Assembly (NCBI GenBank): GCA_021287075.1
Contig: JAJTBD010000002.1
Coordinates: forward strand, 1 to 64,000
DNA from: Micrococcales bacterium
Lineage (GTDB): Bacteria; Actinomycetota; Actinomycetes; Actinomycetales; Dermatophilaceae
Length of the DNA: 64,000 nucleotides
Direction of reading: 5' to 3'
Shown one piece after another: positions 54,159 to 63,304 of this stretch (the stretch's first letter is position 1; each line of letters opens with the position of its first letter). The notes below the pieces were generated by a model, which had not been told where the DNA came from, ran no database searches, and saw only the letters and a list, made by a program, of their open reading frames with translations. A program made the translations under genes and the position numbers.

Positions 54159-56264
54159 ATGCGGAAACACATACCTTTTCGGCTCATCTGGGCCGCCTTG
54201 GCGACACTGCTGCTTGCGCTCGGTGCCGCCGTCGCCGCGCCGCTCGCGGCGCGCGCCGCTGTCATCGACGGTGCCATCACCTCGGTGAGCATCCGCGAGA
54301 CGAGCAGCGACTACTACGGCTCGATGCACCTCGACATGGCCTGGCAGGTGCCCAACGGCTCCAAGGCCGGTGACACCTTCACCCTGACGCTCCCCGACGA
54401 GCTGGCGATCCCCGACGGCTTCGCCTTCCCGATCAAGGACGCGTCGGGCAATGTGATCGCCAACGCGGTCGCCCAGGACGGGGTGGTCACCTTCACGCTG
54501 ACCGACTACGCCGAGAAGCACAACGGCGTCAAGGGCGCGGCCTGGTTCGACGTCCGCTGGGACACCACGGTGGTCAAGCCCGGCACGACCGAGGAAGTGA
54601 CCTTCGTCGTGGACGGCAAGACGACCACCGACACGGTCGAGATCGGGCCGATCGGCACCGAACCCGTGGGTGTCGGCAAGTGGCTCGACTATGACTCGAC
54701 GCCCCCGAGTGAGCACCCCGATGACAACCTGGCCTTCGGTGTCGTCTCCGGCGACTTCTCAGCCGCCGATGTGGGCAAGACCGTCACGCTGACCGACACG
54801 CCCGGCGCCGGCCAGGTGCTCGACTGCGCGACGATGACGGCCTCGGAGAAGTTCAAGGCCGATGGCGGCTACCACTTCGTGGCGCCCGTCGACGCGCCCA
54901 TCTCCTGCACCGAGACCAGCGTCTCGGTCACCTTCACGGTGACCGAGGGCATGGTCGGTCACTATGTGGAGCTGGGCGGCCGCGCCTCCGCGACTGACCC
55001 GGCGCAGACGACCTTCACCAACAACGGCACCGTCACCATCGCCGGCGAGACCCAGCCCGTCGAGGCGACGGCCGTCAAGCCGGCTGGCGGCGGCGACGGC
55101 GAGGGCACGGTCAACGAGCCGGCCATCGAGATCGTCAAGAAGGACGCTGCGGGCAACGACGCCGACACCGCCGACGCGGCTGTCGACCTGGGTGCCGCTC
55201 CCGGCGCCACGGGCCTGGTCTTCACCATCACCAACACCGGCAACGAGCCGCTCAAGGGCATCGAGGTGACCGACAGCTCGACCAACGGCACGGTCACCGA
55301 GATTTCCTGTGACTTCTCGCCGCTGGGTGGCCCCGCCGCCGGCACCACGTGGGCCGAGGGCCCCTTCGAGGTGGGCGCGTCTTTCACCTGCACCGCCCAG
55401 CTCTCCGGCGTCGCCATCGGCTCGACGCACGTCGACACGGCCACGGTGACCGGCACGAGCGTCTGGTCGGGCACTCCCGTCGAGGACGACAACCCCTACC
55501 ACGCGACGGTCACGCCGCCGCCCACGACTCCGGCGCCGCAGCCCGAGATCGAGATCGTCAAGAAGGACGCTGCCGGCAATGACGCCGACACCGTCGACAC
55601 CGCCGTGGACCTGACGGCCCAGGACGGTGGCACCGACCTGGTCTTCACGATCACCAACACCGGCACCGAGGACCTGGCCAAGGTCGAGGTGAGCGACTCC
55701 GTCACCGCCGGCTCCGCCACGGTCACCGGCCTCACGTGTGACTTCTCGGCGCTCGGTGGCCCGGCCACCGGCACGACCTGGGCCGAGGGGCCGTTCAAGG
55801 TCGGCGACTCCTTCACCTGCACCGCGACGCTTGCGGGCGTCGTCCCGGCAGAGGCCCACACCGATGTCGCCACCGTCACGGGCGTCGGCATCACCTCGGG
55901 CACGAGCGTCGATGACGACAACCCCTACAACGCCACGGTGACGACGCCGCCGACGACCACCACGCCGCCGACGACCACCACGCCGCCGGCGACCGGCACC
56001 ACCCCGCCGAGCACGACCACGACGACGCCGACCTCGGCGCCGACGGGCTCGAGCACGGCGGCCACGGTCGTCCCGCCGGTCGTGACCACGACCTCTGCGG
56101 TGCCGCCGGTGGCCGTGGTGGCCCCCGCCCCGGCCCCGCAGCCGCAGCGACTGGCCTACACCGGTGTCGAGGGTGTCGGGACGATGCTGCTCGTCGGCAC
56201 CGGCCTGCTCGCTGGTGGTCTGACCCTGGTCGGCGTCAGCCGCCGCCGGGGCCGCCAGCACTGA
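54159..56264 (+). CDS. Cell-wall-anchored adhesin with LAYTG sorting signal
   Basis: 701 residues. Signal peptide MRKHIPFRLIWAALATLLLA to about LAARA. Residues 30-320 resemble an Ig-like/SDR adhesin fold (SVSIRETSSDYYGSMHLDMA). Two DUF7507/DUF11-like modules follow at about residues 325-450 and 470-600 (EIVKKDAAGNDADT; VFTITNTG; TFTC). A Pro/Thr-rich spacer (TTPPTTTTPPATGTTPP) and the sorting signal LAYTG-VEGVGTMLLVGTGLLA ending RRRGRQH complete it. The LAxTG form suggests an actinobacterial class E/D sortase. No sortase gene is in the window. ATG with AGAGGGGG 7 nt upstream. Confidence 0.92.
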   Translation: MRKHIPFRLIWAALATLLLALGAAVAAPLAARAAVIDGAITSVSIRETSSDYYGSMHLDMAWQVPNGSKAGDTFTLTLPDELAIPDGFAFPIKDASGNVIANAVAQDGVVTFTLTDYAEKHNGVKGAAWFDVRWDTTVVKPGTTEEVTFVVDGKTTTDTVEIGPIGTEPVGVGKWLDYDSTPPSEHPDDNLAFGVVSGDFSAADVGKTVTLTDTPGAGQVLDCATMTASEKFKADGGYHFVAPVDAPISCTETSVSVTFTVTEGMVGHYVELGGRASATDPAQTTFTNNGTVTIAGETQPVEATAVKPAGGGDGEGTVNEPAIEIVKKDAAGNDADTADAAVDLGAAPGATGLVFTITNTGNEPLKGIEVTDSSTNGTVTEISCDFSPLGGPAAGTTWAEGPFEVGASFTCTAQLSGVAIGSTHVDTATVTGTSVWSGTPVEDDNPYHATVTPPPTTPAPQPEIEIVKKDAAGNDADTVDTAVDLTAQDGGTDLVFTITNTGTEDLAKVEVSDSVTAGSATVTGLTCDFSALGGPATGTTWAEGPFKVGDSFTCTATLAGVVPAEAHTDVATVTGVGITSGTSVDDDNPYNATVTTPPTTTTPPTTTTPPATGTTPPSTTTTTPTSAPTGSSTAATVVPPVVTTTSAVPPVAVVAPAPAPQPQRLAYTGVEGVGTMLLVGTGLLAGGLTLVGVSRRRGRQH

Positions 56265-56287
56265 GGCGCCTAGAGCACCACAGCGCA

Positions 56288-56329
56288 AGACGCATATGCC
56301 GCGGGCCGAGGCCCGCGGCATATGCGTCT
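56288..56329. terminator. Perfect inverted pair of TATGCCGC words
   Basis: AGACGCATATGCCGCGGGC and its exact complement (19 bp) around CGAG, between convergent adhesin and guaB1 genes. The arms each carry an intact TATGCCGC word. Confidence 0.8.
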
Positions 56330-56364
56330 GTTGTCGTGGTGGTGGCCCCTTGTTGGGGCCGGGC

Positions 56365-57810
<1,446 letters not shown>

Positions 57811-57841
57811 CTAGGGAACGGCGCTGGTGGGCCGGTCGGCG

Positions 57842-58243
57842 TCACGTGGCCTGTCGGGGAGCGGGGTCGACGCCGAGCACTGTGGCCAGCGCGTCGGCGA
57901 TGTGGACCGCATCCTCCTCGCCCGCGCCCGTCAGGGGGATGGGGTCGATCTGCGCGCTCCATCCCTCGACGGACAGGACCGCGTGGGTGGAGGCCTCAGT
58001 GACCTCGACCCAGTAGTCGATGCAGGGCGGTGGCCACTGCTCGCCGTAGGAGGCTCGGATGCCACTGTCGGGATAGCGAGCGAGGAAGGACCCGGCGTCG
58101 GTCTCCCAGAGCATGGGCTCGAGCCTGGCAGGTGCTGGGTCTTGGGGCGCCGAGCGTGAGAAGCCTGCGTCGGCTGCGGCGAAGACGGCATCGAGCCGCT
58201 CGCACACCGTCGCCATCCAGTTGTCGTCGAACCGCCCGTCCAT
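57842..58243 (-). CDS. Hypothetical protein
   Basis: 133 residues, acidic. MDGRFDDNWMATVCERLDAV, APARLEPMLWETDAGSFLAR and the ending ADALATVLGVDPAPRQAT do not match a family I recognise. Lies downstream of guaB1 in the same direction, at the edge of the accessory pocket. Codon use looks native. Confidence 0.5.
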   Translation of the reverse strand: MDGRFDDNWMATVCERLDAVFAAADAGFSRSAPQDPAPARLEPMLWETDAGSFLARYPDSGIRASYGEQWPPPCIDYWVEVTEASTHAVLSVEGWSAQIDPIPLTGAGEEDAVHIADALATVLGVDPAPRQAT

Positions 58244-58361
58244 GCCGATGAACCTACTGCGCCTGTCCTGTCGACCACGTCGGCAGGATCGGCTGACTCA
58301 CGACCCCGATGGCCCCAGCACGGCGTCCTCGGGCGTCAGTGGTGGGTGCTTGACTCCATCC

Positions 58362-58838
58362 ATGCCTACGCCACCGGGACACCTGAGCGGACTCGTCGAG
58401 ATCGTGGTGGCCGCACTCGTCCACGAGGGGCGGGTGCTACCGGTCCATCGGCATCCGGGGCGGGAGAACTACCCCGACTGCTGGGACCTGCCGGGGGGCC
58501 ACGTGGAAGCCGGTGAGACCCTCGAGGCCGCTCTTCGACGTGAGTGCCGCGAAGAGCTCGGCATCGAGATCCACAGGGCGTCGCCCCTCAAACTGGGCTG
58601 CTCCAATCCGCGGCTGGCGAAGCACGCCTTCCTTGTCACTGAGTGGAGTGGCGCACCCACCAACAGGGCGCCAGAGGAGCACGACGATCTCGGATGGTTC
58701 ACCGCGGCCGAGCTTGCCTCCCTCACGATGTCGGACCCTGCGGGCCACAAGGACCTGGGCGACATCCTTGAGCGCGCCAGACCGCCTGGCTGCTGCCTGG
58801 TCACCGATACGTCATCGCGGCAAGTCGGGCGAGATTAG
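58362..58838 (+). CDS. Nudix hydrolase
   Basis: 158 residues. Complete Nudix box GGHVEAGETLEAALRRECRE, then ELGIEI, with all metal Glu. VAALVHEGRVLPVHRHPGRE precedes it. Substrate unknown; nucleotide clean-up or signalling. The GC content and codon use dip slightly, as in the rest of this pocket. Confidence 0.85.
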   Translation: MPTPPGHLSGLVEIVVAALVHEGRVLPVHRHPGRENYPDCWDLPGGHVEAGETLEAALRRECREELGIEIHRASPLKLGCSNPRLAKHAFLVTEWSGAPTNRAPEEHDDLGWFTAAELASLTMSDPAGHKDLGDILERARPPGCCLVTDTSSRQVGRD

Positions 58839-59266
58839 CGCTCAGCTCCGCTCATTGGAGGGTGGAGCGAGGTGGGGGAATCTGGGTCGTGCGGGTCCAC
58901 GACGATCTGCACGTCGTCCTCGTAGATGACTCGGCCAGGGTCCGCGGACTCGACTCTCACGCACGGCAGGCCGTGTGCCTCGAGGATGTCCAGATACGGG
59001 GGGACGCGTTCCAGCAGGTGCGTCGCGTCGGCCTTGAACCCCGCCGTCGCCCGTGGGTGAAGGCCCTCGTCGTAGACGTCGGGATCGGTCTCGCAGGGAT
59101 CGGGGTATGCCGTGTTGAACCAGTCGTTTCCCTCTCGCCAGTCAAGATGTTCGGACGGGGTGAGGTCGCCAGCGCGTCCCAGCAGGTTCGTCAGCCCAAA
59201 AACCCCGGTATGCACCCCACGCCTGCCGGGCACGGGCGACTGGAAACGGACGAACACGCTGATCAC
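58835..59266 (-). CDS. Hypothetical protein
   Basis: 143 residues from GTG 59266 (VISVFVRFQSPVPGRRGVHT, GVFGLTNLLGRAG, HLDWREGNDWFNTAYPDPCE). A conserved uncharacterised actinobacterial family begins near SVFVRFQSP, which guides the start; the alternative is TTG 59311. Tail-to-tail overlap of four bases with the Nudix gene. Function unknown. Confidence 0.5.
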   Translation of the reverse strand: MISVFVRFQSPVPGRRGVHTGVFGLTNLLGRAGDLTPSEHLDWREGNDWFNTAYPDPCETDPDVYDEGLHPRATAGFKADATHLLERVPPYLDILEAHGLPCVRVESADPGRVIYEDDVQIVVDPHDPDSPTSLHPPMSGAER

Positions 59267-59347
59267 CTCACCACCGCTCGCTTCTGGCACTTGATCGACA
59301 CACCGGGCCAAAGACGAACACCATGCAGCAGAAGGGGACGATGCCTA

Positions 59348-59522
59348 CTAACCTGCACGGAACTCATCATCAGCTTCAATCTGTAGCTGGCGGCGCAAGG
59401 CCTCGGTCGCCGCGTCGTCAAACCATGTCAACTCGTATACCTGGCCAAGCCACCGGAACTGGCCCGCGTCCCAGTCGTCGATCTCAGCATCAAGGTCCTC
59501 AAAAGCGACCCACGTGTCGGTG
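59348..59522 (-). pseudogene. C-terminal remnant of a gene cut by the IS3 element
   Basis: Minus-strand frame TDTWVAFEDLDAEIDDWDAG, QFRWLGQVYELTWFDDAATE, ALRRQLQIEADDEFRAG stop. It runs into the left end of the IS. No matching N-terminal half is visible in the 75 bases between the right end and tRNA-Lys, so the 5' part is lost. Family not identified. Confidence 0.6.
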
Positions 59523-59576
59523 TGAATCGGCCCGGGTTTGATGCCGCTGCTGTTTGAGTCCGGAAGGATGGACAGC

Positions 59577-59888
59577 ATGCCGAAGAAGATCGATCCCCAG
59601 CTGCGCGCGAGGTGCGTGCGGCTGGTCAGGGAGCACCAGCAGGAGTACCCCACCCTGACGGCCGCGGTCACGGCAGTCGCTCGGCAGGAAGGCGTTTCGC
59701 GGGAGTCTGTGCGGCGCTGGCTTGCGCAGGCCGAGGTCGATGACGGAACCCGCCCCGGCATCACGAGTGAGGAGTCTGCCGAGGTCAAGCGGTTGAAGGC
59801 TGAGAACAAGCGGCTGCGCGAGGACAACGAGATCCTCCGCCGGGCCTCAATTTTCTTCGAGGGGGAGCTCGACCCCCGCAACCGCTGA
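59577..59888 (+). CDS. IS3-family transposase OrfA (HTH)
   Basis: 103 residues. MPKKIDPQLRARCVRLVREH, helix-turn-helix (LTAAVTAVARQEGVSRESVR, RWLAQAEV) and leucine-zipper (EVKRLKAENKRLREDNEILR) ending RRASIFFEGELDPRNR. ATG 59577 has GGAAGG 8 nt upstream. The run ATTTTCTTCGAGGGGG near the end is a plausible -1 frameshift region into orfB. Confidence 0.9.
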   Translation: MPKKIDPQLRARCVRLVREHQQEYPTLTAAVTAVARQEGVSRESVRRWLAQAEVDDGTRPGITSEESAEVKRLKAENKRLREDNEILRRASIFFEGELDPRNR

Positions 59889-59908
59889 TCTGCGCGTTCA
59901 TCGACGAG

Positions 59909-60865
59909 ATGAGAGCCGAGGGCTACGCAGTCGAGCCGATCCTTCGCGTCCTGCGCCAGCAGGGCCTTCAGATCGCTGCGCGGACCTACCGGGCCTGGAA
60001 GCATCCGGCCCGCATCGCTGAGCGCACCGTCACCGATGCCCTGGTCGAGTACAGAATCCGCGACCTCGCCTGGACGGTCAACCCGGTCACCGGGCAGGTC
60101 CAGATGACGCCGGAGGGCCTGTATGGGCGGCGGAAGTGGGTCGCCCTGCTCCGACGTCAGAAAGGCCTCGCCGGCACCTCTCGCGGGGCGGTGGACCGGG
60201 CCATGCGGACCTTGGGGTTGGAGGGGGTGCGGCGGGCGAAGAAGTTGCGCACCACCATCCCTGATCCCGACGCCAAACGCGCTGGCGACCTTCTGAACCG
60301 CGACTTCACCGCGTCCGCTCCGAACCGGGTGTGGGTCACCGACTTCACCTACGTCCGTACCTGGGCGGGATTCGTCTACGTCGCGTTCGTCGTGGACGTC
60401 TTCGCCCAGCGGATCGTGGGCTGGCACGCCTCAACGTCGAAGAAGGTCGACCTGGTCATGACGCCACTGAGGATCGCGCTGTGGCAGCGAGAACGCGACG
60501 GAAACCCCGTCTCACCAGGGGATCTGATCCACCACAGCGACGCCGGATCTCAATACACAGCGATTCGGCTGACCGAGCATCTCGCGATCGAGGGCATCAC
60601 GCCCTCGATCGGGACCGTCGGCGACGCCTACGACAACGCGCTCATGGAGACGATCAACGGCCTGTTCAAAACCGAATGCATCCGCACGACCGTCTTCAAT
60701 CATGGAGCGTTCCGGACCCTCGCAGACGTCGAGTTCGCAACAGCCGGCTGGGTCGACTGGTACAACAACAGACGCCTCCACGGGACGCTGGGGATGCTCA
60801 CCCCGATAGAGTTCGAGACGCTCCACTATCAGGCCCTCACCCGAGAGCCCGAACCCGCAAAGTAG
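59909..60865 (+). CDS. IS3-family transposase OrfB (DDE integrase domain)
   Basis: 318 residues from ATG 59909. The open -1 frame extends upstream (LICAFIDEMRAEG) to overlap orfA, so the active product is probably an OrfAB fusion by frameshifting. N-terminal HTH_21 (AVEPILRVLRQQGLQIAART). DDE residues: VTDFTYV, HHSDAGSQY and NALMETINGLFK, followed by the Lys/Arg signature. It looks intact. Confidence 0.9.
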   Translation: MRAEGYAVEPILRVLRQQGLQIAARTYRAWKHPARIAERTVTDALVEYRIRDLAWTVNPVTGQVQMTPEGLYGRRKWVALLRRQKGLAGTSRGAVDRAMRTLGLEGVRRAKKLRTTIPDPDAKRAGDLLNRDFTASAPNRVWVTDFTYVRTWAGFVYVAFVVDVFAQRIVGWHASTSKKVDLVMTPLRIALWQRERDGNPVSPGDLIHHSDAGSQYTAIRLTEHLAIEGITPSIGTVGDAYDNALMETINGLFKTECIRTTVFNHGAFRTLADVEFATAGWVDWYNNRRLHGTLGMLTPIEFETLHYQALTREPEPAK

Positions 60866-60964
60866 CGGCAGAGAACCTGGGCCGATTCAGTTCGGGCTTC
60901 GTGTCCTGGCAGCTGTCGGATCACGCACAGCGGCGGTGGCCAGGCCCCGACTGGTGGCGTGTTG

Positions 60965-61037
60965 TGGGCCCCGTGGGGCTCGAACCCACAACCTACGGAT
61001 TAAAAGTCCGCAGCTCTGCCAATTGAGCTAGAGGCCC
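60965..61037 (-). tRNA. tRNA-Lys (anticodon TTT)
   Basis: Acceptor GGGCCTC with GGGGCCC. Anticodon loop GACTTTTAATC with TTT, T-loop GGTTCGAGCCC. Its 3' end faces the accessory pocket and IS, the usual side for integrated elements, but I find no duplicated 3' end. Confidence 0.95.
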
Positions 61038-61126
61038 GGTCCGGGCGAGGCCGCCCGGTCCAGCCGCCTAGCGTACTCGGCCACGCGGCATACCCCGACC
61101 GGCGTCCGGGGCGGGATAGTGGGGAC

Positions 61127-61702
61127 ATGACCGCAGAGGCGAGCTATCGGACTCGGCCGCTCACGGCGGAGACCTGGGACGACTTCGCCGCGCTCGTCGA
61201 GGCCAACAACGGTGTCTGGGGCGGGTGCTGGTGTCTCGGTTTCCACCCCGAGGGCGTCAAGACCGGCACGGTGAGCGAGCACCGCGAGGGCAAACGGGCC
61301 CACGTCGAGGCGGGCACGGTCCACCAGATCCTCGTCTACGAGGGCGACGACGTCGTCGGCTGGTGCCAGTACGGCGCTCCCGGGGAACTGCCCAACATCA
61401 AGAACCCCAAACGCTATGAGCAGGGCAACGACTCGCCGCCCGACTGGCGGATCGGGTGCATCTTCACCGGCAGCAGACACGGCGGCAAGGGCGTCGCCCG
61501 CGCCGCCGTCACCGCAGCGCTCGAGGCGATCAAGGCGGCCGGGGGCGGTGTCGTCGAGGCCTATCCGGAGCAGGTGAGCGGTCGTCCGCCCCAGCGCGGC
61601 GCCTACTTCCACACGGGCCCGGAGCCCCTCTTCGAGGAGCTGGGCTTCGTGCGCGATCGGCAGATCGCCAAGTGGCGCTGGGTGATGCGCCGGACCGTCT
61701 GA
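61127..61702 (+). CDS. GNAT-family acetyltransferase
   Basis: 191 residues. RPLTAETWDDFAALVEANNG, VWGGCWCLGFHPEG and the loop GSRHGGKGVARAAVTAALEA give the acetyl-CoA site. The WGGCWC motif is typical of a subset with unknown substrates. ATG 61127 lies 6 nt after GATAGT (leaderless). Confidence 0.8.
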   Translation: MTAEASYRTRPLTAETWDDFAALVEANNGVWGGCWCLGFHPEGVKTGTVSEHREGKRAHVEAGTVHQILVYEGDDVVGWCQYGAPGELPNIKNPKRYEQGNDSPPDWRIGCIFTGSRHGGKGVARAAVTAALEAIKAAGGGVVEAYPEQVSGRPPQRGAYFHTGPEPLFEELGFVRDRQIAKWRWVMRRTV

Positions 61703-61720
61703 GCCGTCTGGCTTGCCCGG

Positions 61721-63304
61721 CTAACGCAGGGGTATGCCGCCGAGGCCGGCCTCGGCGGCCGTCACCACCGCGCCGCTCGCCGTGAGGTGGACGGCCGCGT
61801 CGATCTCGGGGGCGAGCCAGCGGTCGGGGCCGGGCCCCTCGACGCCGGCCTCGCGCAGGGCGACGACGACCGCGCCAGTGGCGGGGGAGGGGCGCAGGGG
61901 TGCGCGCAGCTCGAGCCCGCGGGCTGCGGTGAGGACCTCGACCGCGAGCACGCGGGTGAGGCCGTCGACAGAGCGGCGCAGCTTGCGGGCGGCGGACCAG
62001 CCCATCGACACGTGGTCCTCCTGCATCGCGCTGGAGGGGATCGAGTCGACGCTGGCGGGGGCCGCGAGGCGCTTGAGCTCGGAGACGATGGCCGCCTGGG
62101 TGTACTGCGCGATCATGTGCCCGCTGTCGACACCCGGGTCGTCGGCGAGGAAGGGCGGCAGGCCATGGCTGCGCGCCTTGTCGAGGAAGCGGTCGGTGCG
62201 CCGCTCGGAGATGCTCGCCAGATCGGCGGCCACAATGGCCAGGAAGTCGAGCGCATAGGCCACCGGCGCCCCGTGGAAGTTGCCGTTGGACTCCACGCGA
62301 CCGTCGTGGGTGACGACCGGGTTGTCGACGGCGGAGGCAAGCTCGCGGCCGGCGACGGTCGCGGCATACTCCACCGTGTCGCGCACAGCGCCGGCGACCT
62401 GTGGCGAGCAGCGCAGCGAATAGGCGTCCTGCACCCGCGTGCACTCGGCCGGGTCTTGGTGGCTCTGGCGGATCTCGCTGTCTGCCAACAGCGCTCGCAG
62501 GTTGGCTGCCGAGACCGCCTGGCCGGGCTGGGGCCTCAGCTCGTGGAGGTCTGAGGCGAAGACGTCGTCGGTGCCGAGCAGACCCTCGACGCTCATGGCC
62601 GCCGCGACATCGGCCGTGCGGAGCAGGCCGCGCAGGTCGTGGATCGCGAGGCACAGCATGCCGAGCATGCCGTCCGTGCCGTTGATGAGGGCCAGGCCCT
62701 CCTTCTCCCGCAGCACCACGGCCTCGACGCCGGCAGCCGAGAGGGCCTGAGCCGACGGCATCCGCTGCCCCTCGGCGTCGCGCACCTCGCCCTCGCCCAT
62801 CAGGGCGAGCGCGCAGTGAGCCAGCGGCGCGAGGTCGCCCGAGCATCCCAGCGAGCCGTATTCGTGGACGATCGGGGTGATGCCGGCATTGAGCAGAGCG
62901 ACATAGGTCTTGAGCACCTCAGGTCGGATCCCAGTGCGCCCGGTCGCGAGGGTGGAGACGCGCAGCAGCATCAGCGCGCGCACCACCTCGCGCTCCACCT
63001 CGGCGCCGCTCCCCGCCGCATGGCTGCGCACCAGCGAGCGCTGGAGCTGGGCGCGCATCTCGGTCGGGATGTGCCGGGTGGCCAGGGCGCCGAAGCCAGT
63101 CGAGACCCCATAGTGCGGCGTGGGATCCGTTGCGAGAGAGTCGATCACGGCGCGACTGCGCGCGACCTCGGCGAGCGACTCCTGGGAGATCTCCACACGG
63201 GCGTCGTGACGCGCGACCGCGACGACGTCCTCGATCGTGAGCGGTCCGATGCCGACCGTGACGGTGGCCTGGGCCTCGGGGGCGGTCGTGGTGGGCGTGG
63301 TCAT
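61721..63304 (-). CDS. hutH: Histidine ammonia-lyase
   Basis: 527 residues. Converts histidine to urocanate and ammonia, first step of histidine degradation. YGVSTGFGALATRHIP, IVHEYGSLGCSGDLAPLAHC contains the MIO-forming triad as Cys-Ser-Gly, near residue 150-152. FHGAPVAYALDFLAI and SIPSSAMQEDHVSMG are other active-site segments. It overlaps the hutG-like stop by ATGA, so it is second in the hut operon. Confidence 0.95.
   Translation of the reverse strand: MTTPTTTAPEAQATVTVGIGPLTIEDVVAVARHDARVEISQESLAEVARSRAVIDSLATDPTPHYGVSTGFGALATRHIPTEMRAQLQRSLVRSHAAGSGAEVEREVVRALMLLRVSTLATGRTGIRPEVLKTYVALLNAGITPIVHEYGSLGCSGDLAPLAHCALALMGEGEVRDAEGQRMPSAQALSAAGVEAVVLREKEGLALINGTDGMLGMLCLAIHDLRGLLRTADVAAAMSVEGLLGTDDVFASDLHELRPQPGQAVSAANLRALLADSEIRQSHQDPAECTRVQDAYSLRCSPQVAGAVRDTVEYAATVAGRELASAVDNPVVTHDGRVESNGNFHGAPVAYALDFLAIVAADLASISERRTDRFLDKARSHGLPPFLADDPGVDSGHMIAQYTQAAIVSELKRLAAPASVDSIPSSAMQEDHVSMGWSAARKLRRSVDGLTRVLAVEVLTAARGLELRAPLRPSPATGAVVVALREAGVEGPGPDRWLAPEIDAAVHLTASGAVVTAAEAGLGGIPLR

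Larger units (their letters stand above)
59523..60889 (+). mobile_element. IS3-family insertion sequence
   Basis: About 1367 bp. Left end TGAATCGGCCCGGGTTTGAT-GCCG and right end (complement) TGAATCGGCCCAGGTTCTCT-GCCG, so the terminal inverted repeats match at 19 of 24 positions. Two overlapping-frame genes: orfA (HTH) and orfB (DDE transposase) in the -1 frame. Flanks (..CGGTG and GTTCG..) do not give an obvious target duplication. The left flank is a truncated gene. Confidence 0.88.

Noticed and set aside
59348..60427. 359-codon minus frame through the IS3 element
   Set aside because: Only its last part (outside the IS) looks like real protein. The rest is antisense to the transposase.
57842..61037. 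Attachment-site duplication of the tRNA-Lys 3' end
   Set aside because: I searched by eye for repeats of the T-arm/acceptor sequence near 57.8 kb and elsewhere in the pocket and found none.
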